DNA from: Pseudoips prasinana
Taxonomy: Eukaryota > Arthropoda > Insecta > Lepidoptera > Nolidae
NCBI GenBank assembly: GCA_951640165.1
Contig: OX621246.1
Coordinates: forward strand, 397,001 to 461,000
Reading direction: 5' to 3'
DNA length: 64,000 nt
Shown: positions 9,934-19,995 of the stretch, piece by piece
How the letters are laid out: every line of letters begins with the position of its first letter
How positions within the stretch are numbered: the first letter of the stretch is position 1
Made by a program: the position numbers and the translations under genes
Notes under the pieces: generated by a model
Database searches by the model: none
Told to the model about the DNA's origin: nothing
The model's input: only the letters and a program-made list of their open reading frames with translations

Positions 9934-11541
9934 CACAGTGGAACGAATGTATGGGAGCGGTTGGACGTAGACATGTCCGAAAAATAAGAGTAAAATTATG
10001 ACAAACTAATGATGCCATCTTATTCGATTACTTAATGCCTTCATAAATTGTGGTGATGAATTTCTTCATAACTCCCATATTTCGGGAGTAATTTGAGAAA
10101 ATGTGAAATTTTACTATGAAAATGAGTGTATCGAGCTCTCTCCCTCCTGATTCCGGGCTTGTTTCAAGTAGCGGTCTCTAATATCGTAATGCTATTACTA
10201 AGAGCTATATTTAATACTAAGACACATAGTGCGCCAAATGTGCACTTTCTGGGATAAAAGGAAATGAAAATTAAAAAAAAAAAACGTTTTTCCCCATTTG
10301 TATTTACTTTAAACCGCAGACAGACTTATTAAGAGGTCTATAAATATATTATATATATACAGAAATATATATTAACAAAAATATTCACAAGAACTGATGA
10401 GAGTATGACTTTTAAGTAAGTTGAAGATTTACGAGGACTAGGATGTGTACAAGTTGAAGCATCAGATTTAGCAGGAGAAATTATGGGCTCGATGACGTCA
10501 CTTATATTTTCTGTAGAAGGTTCCATATTTTCATTCTGTAATTCCGGCCATTGAATTGCAGCCTGTAGCCAAATCTCATGTTTCTTCCGAAACTTATCTG
10601 TGCTTCTTCCAGACTTTGTCCATTTTGCATAAATGCGGTAGCAAAATCGACGACACCAGTCTTTTAAACTTGTTTCAGCACTTTCACATAACTGAACACA
10701 ACTGTTATCTTTTAAAACACTGAACAAATAGTTAAAGTCGCGTAAATCTTTACGTGCGCGTGCGCATAAAGCAACGTGAATATCAAGCAAGATTTGTATT
10801 AAAATTTGGAAAATACATTGCGAGATTAGCTTGGATACAACGAGGTGTAAATCAACACTGATTTTAAAGTTACTAATAGTGACCTATTTATATAAAATCC
10901 AGGTATCCCAGGTATCCTTTGTTAAATATTGCAAGGTAATTAGTTATTGTGATAATTAGTAAATGATGCATGCTAAATTAGTGTATTAAGAGCCATTTAG
11001 TAATTAAATAATAGCAATGTTCTTATCAGTAATCATTAGTGCATCAGTTTTATATGTAAACCTTAAGTCCCTAATTATATATCCTAATTAGCTTATATCT
11101 TCTCTAATTGGCTGCTCAGAAATGTTATTGTAATAAGGTAAACCTTTAGAAAAACGGTTTTAATCAACAAAATAAACAAAAAATAAAAAAATTGTGTTAT
11201 AAAATAAACATCACTCTTTATCCCAGAAAGTGCACATTTGGCGCACTATGTGTCTCAGTATTAAATATAGCTCTTAGTATTAGCATTATGATATTAGAGA
11301 CCGCTACTTGAAACAAGCCCGGAATCAGGAGGGAGAGAGCTCGATACACTCATTTTCATAGTAAAATTTCACATTTTCTCAAATTACTCCCGAAATATGG
11401 GAGTTATGAAGAAATTCATCACCACAAGTTATGAAGGCATTAAGTAATCGAATAAGATGGCATCATTAGTTTGGCATAATTTTACTCTTTTTTTTCGGAC
11501 ATGTCTACGTCCAACCGCTCCCATACATTCGTTCCACTGTG
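9934..11541. mobile_element. Transib-like element with 325-bp inverted repeats and CACAGTG ends
   Basis: The left arm (9934-10259) and right arm (11217-11541) are long, highly similar inverted repeats beginning CACAGTGGAACGAATG. Both are flanked by the 5-bp direct repeat CGCCA (9929-9933 and 11542-11546). A GC-rich 5-bp duplication plus CAC(A/T)(G/A)TG termini is the Transib signature; the heptamer equals the RAG recombination-signal heptamer, and Transib is the proposed relative of RAG1. The 957-bp interior has no recognisable Transib transposase, so it is presumably non-autonomous. CACTA-type elements also begin CACT(A/G) but usually give 2-3 bp duplications. Confidence 0.75.
10338..10790 (-). 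other. Unidentified open frame inside the Transib-like element
   Basis: A 150-codon minus-strand frame lies between the long inverted repeats. It is rich in charged residues and includes LCESAETSLKDWCRRFCYRI and SGRSTDKFRKKHEIWLQAA, then a hydrophobic tail. It is open further upstream (to about 10860). It does not resemble the RAG1-like core of Transib transposase as I know it. It could be a captured fragment or a decayed second ORF; no function is assigned. Confidence 0.3.
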
Positions 11542-11747
11542 CGCCACGCCAAACGCGACGCGAGACGCCCCGCGTCTCCGTAAATAAGGCCTAAGCAAAG
11601 ATATTATATGGGCCTAAGTGTTTCTGAAGGAGCATACTTTGAAGGTTATAAAATAAATTTGGGTGAATAACAAACATTTTGTATATTATTGATCTTTTCC
11701 CGGTACTTTCTTGACAGAGTAGTATGTTTGTTAGTACGTCCTTAAGG

Positions 11748-12205
11748 AATATATCCAAGAAATAAAGCGGCCAGCCATTCTGACGTCAGGTTGGCCGACC
11801 ACTTCTAAGTTCTCATAGTTTTAGCGTTATATTAACAGTTTTATTAATTTATATAGTATTATTTGCTACCTATTTGCTATTTTATAAATGGATAAAAAGT
11901 GTACTATGGGTATGAAGAAACAAGTTTTCCATAAGCCACTAAGCGCCTGCAACGACATTGTTAGCATTATTCTGTGAAAAGACGTAAATAAATAATTGAT
12001 GCACAGGCGTTTTAATGACTTTTGTTTTATTTCTTTATATGACCCCCTCAAAGTTGTGTAAACATATAATGTTAAGATAGCAAATTGGTAGCTAATATAC
12101 ATGTTAAAAAGCTGTTAATATGACGCTAAAACTATGAGAACTTAGAAGTGGTCAGCCATTCTGACGTCAGAATGGCTGACCACTTTATTTCTTTCATATA
12201 TTTCT
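11748..12205. mobile_element. Foldback MITE with inverted-repeat arms carrying internal palindromes
   Basis: The left arm (about 11748-11860) and right arm (about 12085-12205) are inverted copies: both hold AAGAAATAAAG, a TGACGTCA-centred inner palindrome, and then CTAAGTTCTCATAGTTTTAG. The copy at 12770-13217 shares the interior and right half, so this is a dispersed family. No transposase ORF is present. Exact ends and target duplication could not be fixed; similarity continues 3' to 12313. Confidence 0.65.
12146..12185. repeat. Perfect 40-bp palindrome centred on TGACGTCA
   Basis: The sequence reads identically on both strands, with half-site AAGTGGTCAGCCATTCTGAC. The centre is a consensus CRE/ATF site. 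Related but imperfect palindromes occur at about 11766-11803 and 13045-13085 in sister copies. Confidence 0.9.
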
Positions 12206-12206
12206 T

Positions 12207-12313
12207 AACGCAATTATTTCATTACTGGTAGTAAATAGTAGCAAATAGGTAATAAACAGTGGGCATGTCTCATGTATACATATCTCGTCTGGTCCAGCCA
12301 TCCTGACGGTAAC
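12207..12313 (+). repeat. Foldback-repeat family, copy 2 (3' segment)
   Basis: Matches 7988-8094 inverted and about 13100-13217 direct. It ends CCATCCTGACGGTAAC, which echoes the CCATTCTGACG half-site of the adjacent palindrome. Confidence 0.7.
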
Positions 12314-12769
12314 GAAATGTATAGCTTGATGTGTAGCCGTGTGTAGATACACTAAACTGAAAGAAAAAAGAGTTTTGTTATCTGGGCTAGCACTCTTGAA
12401 AGTATTGAGCAATTTATCGTATTGGGTGTCTTTTTCATTAAATTTTATATTAGAAATATAAATACAAACTAGAATCTCCATTACAAGTGACATCAGAGTA
12501 AACAGAAGCGAAGTGCGAACAAAAGTGTCTGCAATTAGCAATATGAGCTCCTTTATGAGCAACGTCGTAAAGATGAACCGAAGCCTTAGCCATAATCATT
12601 TAGCATCCCAGTTGGGAATATTGTAGGTAGTCTTAAATAAAAATAATCAGAGATTACAATGCATAATTAGTAAATATTGTATCGTAACTTAATCAGGACC
12701 AAATTAATAATCTCCAAGTACATACGTACTTATATTCCTTAGAATAAATGCCATATACAAATAAGTATA

Positions 12770-13217
12770 AAATTTGTAAATGGATAAAATTGTATCTACT
12801 ATGGATGAAGAAACAAGTTGCCTACGTTTAAGTTCCATTAGCCACTAAGCGCCTGCAACAACATAGTTAGCATTATTCTGAGAAAAGACGTAACTAAAAA
12901 AATTTATGCGCAGGCGTTTTAATGGCTTTTATTTTATTTCTCTTATAGGACCCCTTCAAAGTTATGTAAAGATATAATGATAAGGTAGCAAATATATAAA
13001 TTAACAAAGCTGTTATAATGACGCTAAATCTATGAGAACTTGGAAGTGGCCGGCCAACCTTACGTCAGAATGGCTGGCCACTATTTCTTTGGCATATTTC
13101 GTAACGTAAAGGTAAAAATTATTTCATTGCTGGTAGTAAATAGTAGCAAATAGGTAATAAACAGTGGGCATGGTCTCATGTACATATCTCGTTTGGTCCA
13201 GCCATCCTGACGGTAAC
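12770..13217 (+). repeat. Foldback-repeat family, copy 3
   Basis: A diverged near-full copy of 11866-12313, including CACTAAGCGCCTGCAAC, the mutated palindrome at about 13045-13085 and the shared 3' end at 13217. It lies 900 bp downstream of copy 2 in the same orientation, either as an independent insertion or a local duplication. Confidence 0.7.
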
Positions 13218-13219
13218 GA

Positions 13220-13528
13220 CTTGCTTATATCAACTTTAATCATCTCCTTGGAGTCCTAAATCAATTTCAAAAATCATTGCATTGATATTAATATCCAACT
13301 CTTTAAGTATGTTGCCATAATCTTTTATTGTTAAGATCTGATATGTTATATTGGCGTGGAAATTAGCTTTTATGCAGGGAATATTAAAACTAATGTAGAA
13401 TGTTTTGGATCAAGTTTACTTACCTAACAACTGAGGGGCGTCGTCAAGTTCGCAACCTAGTATTTTGGGCATATGCAGGGTTCCTAAGGCGACAATCTAG
13501 AGACTTCGCAGCATCTTAACTTTAAGAC
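13220..13528. other. No supported feature
   Basis: AT-rich spacer with no recognisable frame or repeat on either strand. Confidence 0.3.
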
Positions 13529-13662
13529 TGCCTCGTTGCTTTAGCGGTAGCGTGTTCAACGTAATGAGTTTCTGATTTCAAATCTCATGTGGGGCCTAAA
13601 AAGTGATTTTAGGTATATAAAGGAAATTACTCAGTATCAGCCCGAAGTCTGGGAATGGTGGT
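13529..13662 (+). mobile_element. tRNA-derived SINE (family A), 5' part, split by the LTR element
   Basis: It starts with a tRNA-like head containing TTTAGCGGTAGCGTGTTCAA (A-box region) and a decayed B-box region, then the body motif ATCAGCCCGAAGTCTGGGA. A second copy on the minus strand at 22411-22665 has the same order with a clean B box (GGTTCAATTCCC). The remaining 3' body resumes at 19324, after the LTR element and its duplicated target GTGGT. Confidence 0.75.
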
Positions 13663-13864
13663 TGTAGTGTTTGTATCTATACAATAGATATAATACATTG
13701 TCTCATGTACACCAGTAGAGAGGGTAGCCGTCAATCTGACAGTCTGGCGTTAGACGCGGTGCGGGTTGAGCGTGCGCCTGCGCTCGGAGCTGCTGTGTGT
13801 AATAGTGAGCCATTGAACGTGTACATCTATATTAGTTCCCTTTGTTGTGATAGCGATCACTACA
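13663..13864 (+). repeat. 5' LTR (202 bp)
   Basis: Begins TGTAGTGTTTGTATC and ends CACTACA. It matches the 3' LTR except at three positions (GGTAGCC/GGTAACC, GCCATTG/GCCAGTG, CTACA/CTGCA). Confidence 0.95.
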
Positions 13865-13866
13865 AG

Positions 13867-13880
13867 TGGCGACGAGAATA
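13867..13880 (+). promoter_or_regulatory. Primer-binding site
   Basis: TGGCGACGAG starts two nucleotides after the 5' LTR. TGGCGAC-type sites are used by Gypsy elements primed by tRNA 3' ends (CCA complement TGG). Which tRNA is used was not determined. Confidence 0.6.
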
Positions 13881-14542
13881 AAGGTCAGTAAACTATAAAC
13901 ATTTATTTTAGTAAAAGGAAAGGAAGAGGACAGTAAAAAGTAGTTACTTAATTGGTTATGAAATCTATAAGTTATTATCGTATTATGTTACAATCTGTTT
14001 ACTGAATGAACTCAATAATTGAATAATAAAATTTGTAGATTTTTATGGAATGTAGTTTCGCAAAGAATCACAATTAATGTACTAAGTATACATATTTCAT
14101 TGCATACATAACGTCTTAACTCCTATGAATTTTAAGGAAAATAAATAGATGTATTAAGTATTACGCTCCATATTAACAGTAATTAATTATGCTAATTGCG
14201 TAGGACTTGCTACCGATGGTAAATGCCATTCCTATAACGTACCTATTTAAGAAAAAATAAATAGTTTGACAAATATACTTCCCGTGTTGATATCAATTTA
14301 AATTAGAACAAGATTGCATTAGACGACCAAGTTGTAGTCTGGTGACCTGCCTACTTATAAAACACACTTATTCAGATAAATGCGGAATGTATATTTTGAA
14401 CATATCAGTAATCAGATTTTGCCATAATATTGTTTTCTATGAGGGTTAAAATACAATAGACTCATAGTAATGTTTAAATAGAATACATTTTAAAACTATT
14501 TGTTATGTTAACTATTATATTAAAATATGGTTCCACTCGTGG

Positions 14543-15073
14543 TTCCTGTTAATTGGAAAATTCTACAATAATTTTAAATCTATATAAATTAAAATCGACT
14601 GTCGGATGCACTTCACTATAGTGGGTCGAATTTGATGAAATTATTGGACCACAATTGGAATCACAATTGTACCCGTTAGGTGGTACTGTTATGAACATGA
14701 GGACGTCTTCGTCGGTACAACTAGTTCTACATAATTCTAGATTTTCATTTAATTGAAAATAGATTTTAAATATGGTTTCCATTAAATTGGAAATAAATTA
14801 ATCCTAGATTTTCATTTAATTGAAAATAGATTTTAAATATGATTTCCGTTAAATTGGAAATACCTACAATAAATAAATTAATCCTAGATTTTCATTTAAT
14901 TGGAAATTGGAATTAATATTGGTTTTCATTAAATTGGAAGCGCATTGTGAAGTTCATTAAATTGAATTTGAGATAAGTCAGACCTTTTTTTAATAAGAGG
15001 TACTAACGTCATTGTACTGACGTAGTTGACTTTCATTTAATTGAAAGTGCTTTGACGTCCATTCAATTGGGTG
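14543..15073 (+). repeat. Array of about ten short near-palindromes in the Gypsy leader
   Basis: Variants of TTTTCATTTAATTGAAAA or TTTCCATTAAATTGGAAA recur at about 14543, 14741, 14776, 14808, 14842, 14888, 14921, 14950, 15028 and 15054, mostly about 30-46 bp apart. Each has GAAA/TTTC arms around a TTAA-type core. The spacing and conservation of the arms suggest protein-binding sites. The array ends just before the gag start at 15104. By position it resembles the Su(Hw) insulator of Drosophila gypsy, but the motif is different. Confidence 0.8.
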
Positions 15074-15103
15074 TATTTTCAGGTCGCCCCGATACGATTA
15101 ATC

Positions 15104-15568
15104 ATGGCAAATCAGCTACCACCACCTGAAAAATTAGATATCGAAGGTGACAATACATCAGTAGGCTTAAGATGGGAAAAATGGAAACGTTCCCTTCAAA
15201 TCTACCTTGAAGCCACCGATATCACGAGTCCAACTAAAAGGAGAGCTACGTTGCTAGTCCTAGGTGGAAGTGCACTACAGGATATATTTTATAATTTGCC
15301 TGGAGCAAACGTAGAACCTGAGGAAAATGTTGATATTTTTAAAGTAGCTATTAGTAAACTGGATGAATATTTCCTTCCCAAACAAAACAAGACCTTCGAA
15401 CGGCACATTTTCCGTCTTATTAAGCAAGATGAAGGAGAAAGCTTTGAAAAATTTCTTATTAAGCTAAGGGATCAAGCAGCAAAATGTAAATTCGAAAAAC
15501 CTGATGAGCACATAATCGACCATATATTAGAAAAATCTGTGTCATCAGAGTTACGAAAGAAATGTTAA
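15104..15568 (+). pseudogene. Gag, N-terminal part (frame broken at its end)
   Basis: ATG at 15104 opens MANQLPPPEKLDIEGD, followed by a capsid-like domain (WEKWKRSLQIYLEA, FERHIFRLIKQDEGESFEKF, KCKFEKPDEHIIDHI). It stops at 15566-15568. Immediately after ELRKK the homologous reading continues in the -1 frame (LTMGDKITLDKVITEANTLE), so the frames are adjacent pieces of one Gag. A single-base loss around 15562 explains it better than programmed frameshifting, because the break is inside Gag, before the zinc knuckles, and no classic slippery heptamer is present. Confidence 0.8.
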
Positions 15569-18500
15569 CAATGGGTGATAAAATTACATTAGACAAAGTG
15601 ATTACTGAAGCCAATACCTTAGAAATTGTGAGCTATCAAATGGACAGATACGAACAAAAAGAAAGGAATATGACAAATGGAGTTAATGCGATAAATAGCA
15701 GAAACAAGAACAATTCGAGATGGACTAAACACGAAAAGGAACCGAATGAGGATAAAAAGACGCCAAGATGCACTAGATGTGGGCAAACTGCACATTTCCC
15801 GCAGAATCGGACCTGTCCAGCGAAAGATAAAAAATGTAACGGCTGTGGAAAATTAGGCCACTATCAAAGATGCTGCAGAACTAAATTATTTCAACAAAAA
15901 CGTAAAGTTACACTAAATCAAGATATAGAAAAAAACTACAACAAACGACAACGGACGGAAACTACAGTGAACTCTATGGAAAATGAAGAAGTACAATACA
16001 TATTTAATTTGAACGACGACGCAACCATCAAATGTGAGATAGGAGGGGTAAATTTAGAAATTTTGATAGATTCAGGATGCAAATTAAATTTAATATCTAG
16101 CAAAGCTTGGGAATATTTAAAGAAAAACAAGATCTTTTGTGACAAACAAGTAAGAGAACCAAATAAAATATTGCTAGCATATGGGAGTAAGATACCTTTA
16201 CAAATCAAAGGTTCTTTTGAAGCAGATATAAAAGCAAATGGGAAAATTGAACGTGCCACTTTTTATGTCATTGAAGATGGAACAAGAAACTTACTTGGTA
16301 AAGACACTGCATTGCGATTAGGTGTTTTAAAGTTAGGCGTGGACGTAAACCAAGTCGAACAGGAATCAAAACAATCTTTCCCTAAGTTTAAAGATACTTT
16401 AATTGAGATTCCCATCGATTCATCAGTAAAACCAGTTATGCAACCCTACCGGAGAATACCGATACCATTAGAGGAAAAGGTAAATAAGAAAATCAAAGAA
16501 TTGCTGGATTTAGATATAATAGAAGAGGTTCATGCACCTTCAACATGGGTTTCCCCTATAGTTCAGATCCTTAAGGATGATGGTGATGTACGCTTATGTG
16601 TTGATATGCGACGCGCCAACGCGGCTATTTTAAGAGAAAATCATCCATTACCCTGTATGGAAAACTTATTGCCAAAAATAAAGAAGGCACAATATTTTTC
16701 TAAACTTGATATAAAAAACGCATTTCATCAAATAGAACTGCACCCGGATTCGAGATATTTAACCACTTTTATAACATCAAATGGCCTTTACAGATATAAA
16801 AGGCTTATGTTCGGCGTCACATGTGCTCCAGAACTCTTTCAAAAAATAATGGAGAAAATGCTAATAAAATGCGATGGAGCTACAAATTTTATTGACGATA
16901 TTTTAATCTGGGGGAGGAACGAAAGAGAACACGACTTGAGGCTTGCCAAAGTGATGGAAGTATTGGAGAAAAACAATGTATTGTTAAACCAAGAGAAATG
17001 TATTTATAAAGTACAGACAATTCAATTTTTGGGACATGAACTAAAACCGGAAGGAGTAAAACCGCTGCCCAAATACATGAAGAGCATTACTGAATTTAGA
17101 GTTCCAAAAACAATAGAAGAGTTACAAAGTTTTTTAGGTTTAGTTAATTAAATAAACAAATGGATTCCGAATTTAGCCACTATAACAGAACCACTCAAAC
17201 AAATACTAAGATTGAAACTAGGAAAAAAAGCAAACATAGAGGAATACTGGAGAGATAATCACAATGAAGCTTTTGAAAAGTTAAAAGACATGCTATCTAA
17301 AATACAAACGTTGGGATATTACGATATCAAAGACAAGACGCAAGTAATAGCAGACGCAAGTCCTGTAGGTCTAGGAGCAGTCTTAGTGCAGATTGATAGT
17401 AAGGGACCAAGAATTATTGCATACGGAAATCGGACACTCAGTCAATGTGAAAGAAAATACAGTCAAACCGAAAAGGAGGCTCTCGCTCTGGTATGGGCTG
17501 TAGAACATTTTAATACATTTCTTTTTGGAAAAGAGTTTGATCTCATAACGGATCACAAGCCATTGGAATTTATGTTTAGTCCAAAATCAAAACCATGTGC
17601 CCGTGTTGAAAGATGGGTTTTGAGACTTCAGGCATATTGCTATAATGTAAAATATAAACCGGGGAAGACCAATATCGCGGACTCACTATCGCGGCTATGT
17701 AAATACTCGGATCAGTCAATTCGGTCATTAGAAGATAATTATGTTCATCAGATAGTTGAACTCGCGAGACCCTGTGCAACCCCAATGCAACAAATAATAA
17801 AGGAATCAGAAAAGGATCAGGAAATCACCAATGTTAAGAAAGGAATTTATAGTTACCAATGGGATGAGTCGCTGAAATCGTATAAAATATTTTCGGATGA
17901 ATTATGTTTTCATGAAAATATACTTTTGAGAGGAAACAGAATAGTGATTCCACAGAATCTTAGGAAGCAGGTTTTATTAGCAGCTCATGAAGGCCACCCA
18001 GGAATTGTTGCCATGAAGGGCCGCCTTCGTTCTAAGGTTTGGTGGCCTAGAATAGATAAGGACATCGAGTTGATGGTAAAAAGCTGCAAAGGATGCACCC
18101 TAGTAAGCTTACCAAATCCACCAGCACCAATGAAACGTCGAGAACTTCCATCTGAACCTTGGGTTGATATTGCGATGGATCTATTGGGTCCTTTACCTAA
18201 TAATGACTATATTCTAGTAATTGTTGACTATTACAGTCGCTATAAAGAGATAAAAATTTCGAAGACCATAACAAGTTCGACAATTATTAAAATTCTAAAA
18301 GAAATCTTTAGTCGACTGGGATATCCACTATCGATCACTGCTGATAACGGCCGGCAATTTGTTAGTGAAGAGTTTAAGGATTTTTGTCGTGGTTGTAATA
18401 TTAAGCTTTTTAATACAGTGCCATATTGGCCTCAAATGAACGGAGAAGTAGAGCGTCAGAACAGAGACATAATAAAACGACACAAAATAAGTTCTAGTGA

Positions 18501-19026
18501 AAAACGAGATATGAGAGAAACGCTCTATGAATACCTAATGATGTACAACTCCACTCCACATTCAGTTACGGGAAAGACGCCATCAGAACTTTTTTTCAAA
18601 AGAATGAATAGGGATAAAATTCCCATGTTGAAAGACATATATGAAACGGATAATGACACTGAAGTTAGAGACCGAAACAAGTTGCAAAAGGAAAAAGGAA
18701 AGGAGTATGGAGACCGGAAAAGAAGAGCGGAAAACCCAGAATTGACAGAAGGTGATAAGGTATACGTAAAAGAAATGGAAAAGACTAATAAGCTCTCAAC
18801 TACTTTCAACCCTACACCGCACGTAGTGGAACAATCAGTAGGTGGCGATTTTACCATAAGGAATGAAGAAACTGGACAAAGACTAAGAAGGAATTTAATT
18901 CATTTAAAACGTGTGGAAGGCCAATGGAAATCAGTAGAAGACGAGACGATAGAAATGAGGATCAGACAATCAAAGGAAATGAAACTATATAAAATAATAT
19001 TAAATGTTAGTACTAGAGTAGATTGA
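15562..19026 (+). pseudogene. Gag zinc knuckles plus Pol polyprotein, one nonsense codon
   Basis: Gag C-terminal zinc knuckles (CTRCGQTAHF...; CNGCGKLGHYQRCC) are followed by an aspartic protease (LIDSGCKLNLIS), RT (RLCVDMRRAN, YFSKLDIKNAFHQIEL, FIDDILIWG), RNase H (VIADASPVGLGAVL, TEKEALALVWAVEHF, ITDHKPL), and integrase (HEGHPG...CKGC zinc finger; DDE residues in IAMDLLG, ITADNGRQF and MNGEVERQNR). The frame is interrupted only by TAA at 17149-17151, between RT and RNase H, and continues in the same frame afterwards to the stop at 19024-19026. It is a K02A2.6-like Gypsy Pol by motif style. The nonsense codon would separate RT from RNase H and integrase. Confidence 0.9.
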
Positions 19027-19103
19027 TTGTGTTAGTAAAATACTCAGACAGAATTAATTTAATAAACTAAGTATTATTGATTACATTACAAATAAAATTT
19101 ACT

Positions 19104-19116
19104 AAAAAGGAAGGGA
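19104..19116 (+). promoter_or_regulatory. Polypurine tract
   Basis: AAAAAGGAAGGGA abuts the 3' LTR start and would prime plus-strand DNA synthesis. Confidence 0.8.
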
Positions 19117-19318
19117 TGTAGTGTTTGTATCTATACAATAGATATAATACATTGTCTCATGTACACCAGTAGAGAGGGTAACCGTCAATCTGACAGTCTG
19201 GCGTTAGACGCGGTGCGGGTTGAGCGTGCGCCTGCGCTCGGAGCTGCTGTGTGTAATAGTGAGCCAGTGAACGTGTACATCTATATTAGTTCCCTTTGTT
19301 GTGATAGCGATCACTGCA
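19117..19318 (+). repeat. 3' LTR (202 bp)
   Basis: Same length as the 5' LTR and about 98.5% identical. It ends CACTGCA followed by the target duplicate GTGGT. Confidence 0.95.
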
Positions 19319-19323
19319 GTGGT

Positions 19324-19437
19324 ATTAGACCCGGTGCTTCGGAGAGCACGTAAAGCCGTCGCTCCTGTATCGAACCTCTTTCCGGTCGGGTCACTATCGT
19401 TTCATCCGATCATGAGAGAGATGTAATAGAAAGTGCC
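19324..19437 (+). mobile_element. SINE family A, 3' part, continuing from 13662
   Basis: It contains GAGCACGTAAAGCCGTCG, CCTCTTTCCGGTCG and CCGATCATGAGAG, and ends near AATAGAAAGTGC. The same blocks follow in the same order in the minus-strand copy at 22411-22665, which proves the LTR element interrupted one SINE. Confidence 0.8.
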
Positions 19438-19552
19438 TCTGAGTTTTCACGTACATTTGTGCACTAGAATATGCCCCGCGCAGATAGCTAGTCTCCGCAA
19501 CCGTGGCCACAGACTGGCCACCGTGGCTGAATTTCGACCAGGGGGACATTAA

Positions 19553-19991
19553 AGGCGCGGCCCCACCGCGGTGCATGCTGTGCACGGGCACGCGGCGCAT
19601 TTTAGCTGCGTGCATTCATTTGTTTGACAACGTGGGTCTACGTTTCCACTGGAGTACCTACACGAAGACCCACGACTATGTTTAGCGTGGCACGGCGCAC
19701 GGAGAGGCTACACACATGCCACTGCAATCTACGGACACGGGCTTCACTGCGGGAGGTGGGACGGGCGGGGAAGCAAGGTCTTATTCGTGTACTCCAGTGG
19801 AAACGTAGATCCACGTTGACAGCGTTGAGCTATGTAACCGCCTATTCGAGCAAGCCACGCGTGTATCAATGACGTCAATTCATGCGTAGCCTCTCCGTGG
19901 GTTGCAGTGGACACAACCACATACATTTTCTTACAAAGCGAAGCTTAATACACGTGCGTAGCGTCTCCGTGCACCGCGGTGGGGCCGCGCC
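19553..19991. mobile_element. MITE with GC-rich inverted ends and nested inverted repeats
   Basis: The ends are inverted copies of GGCGCGGCCCCACCGCGGTG (about 19554-19575 and 19970-19990), flanked on both sides by TTAA (19549-19552 and 19992-19995; the left end has one extra A). Internal inverted pairs include TCTACGTTTCCACTGGAGTA (about 19636) with its complement near 19790, and the GGAGAGGCTAC/GTAGCCTCTCC pair. TTAA duplication suggests piggyBac- or Kolobok-type mobilisation. No transposase is present. Confidence 0.65.
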
Positions 19992-19995
19992 TTAA

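Larger units (their letters stand above)
13663..19318 (+). mobile_element. Nearly intact Ty3/Gypsy LTR retrotransposon
   Basis: A 5656-bp element with two 202-bp LTRs, a primer-binding site, a long 5' leader, gag, pol (protease, RT, RNase H, integrase) and a polypurine tract, flanked by the 5-bp duplication GTGGT (13658-13662 and 19319-19323). It inserted into a tRNA-derived SINE. The LTRs differ at only three positions, so insertion was recent. Two lesions break the coding region: a frame change near 15562 and a stop at 17149-17151. There is no env-like ORF. The domain order RT-RNaseH-integrase is Gypsy, not Copia. Confidence 0.95.

Noticed and set aside
14549..14782. 77-codon minus frame
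   Set aside because: Lies in the palindrome-rich Gypsy leader, antisense to the element; no motif.
15551..15570. Programmed -1 frameshift between gag and pol
   Set aside because: The break lies inside Gag before the zinc knuckles and has no classic slippery heptamer; a small deletion explains it better.
13663..19318. Endogenous retrovirus with envelope
   Set aside because: No frame between integrase and the 3' LTR could encode an envelope; it is an LTR retrotransposon without env.
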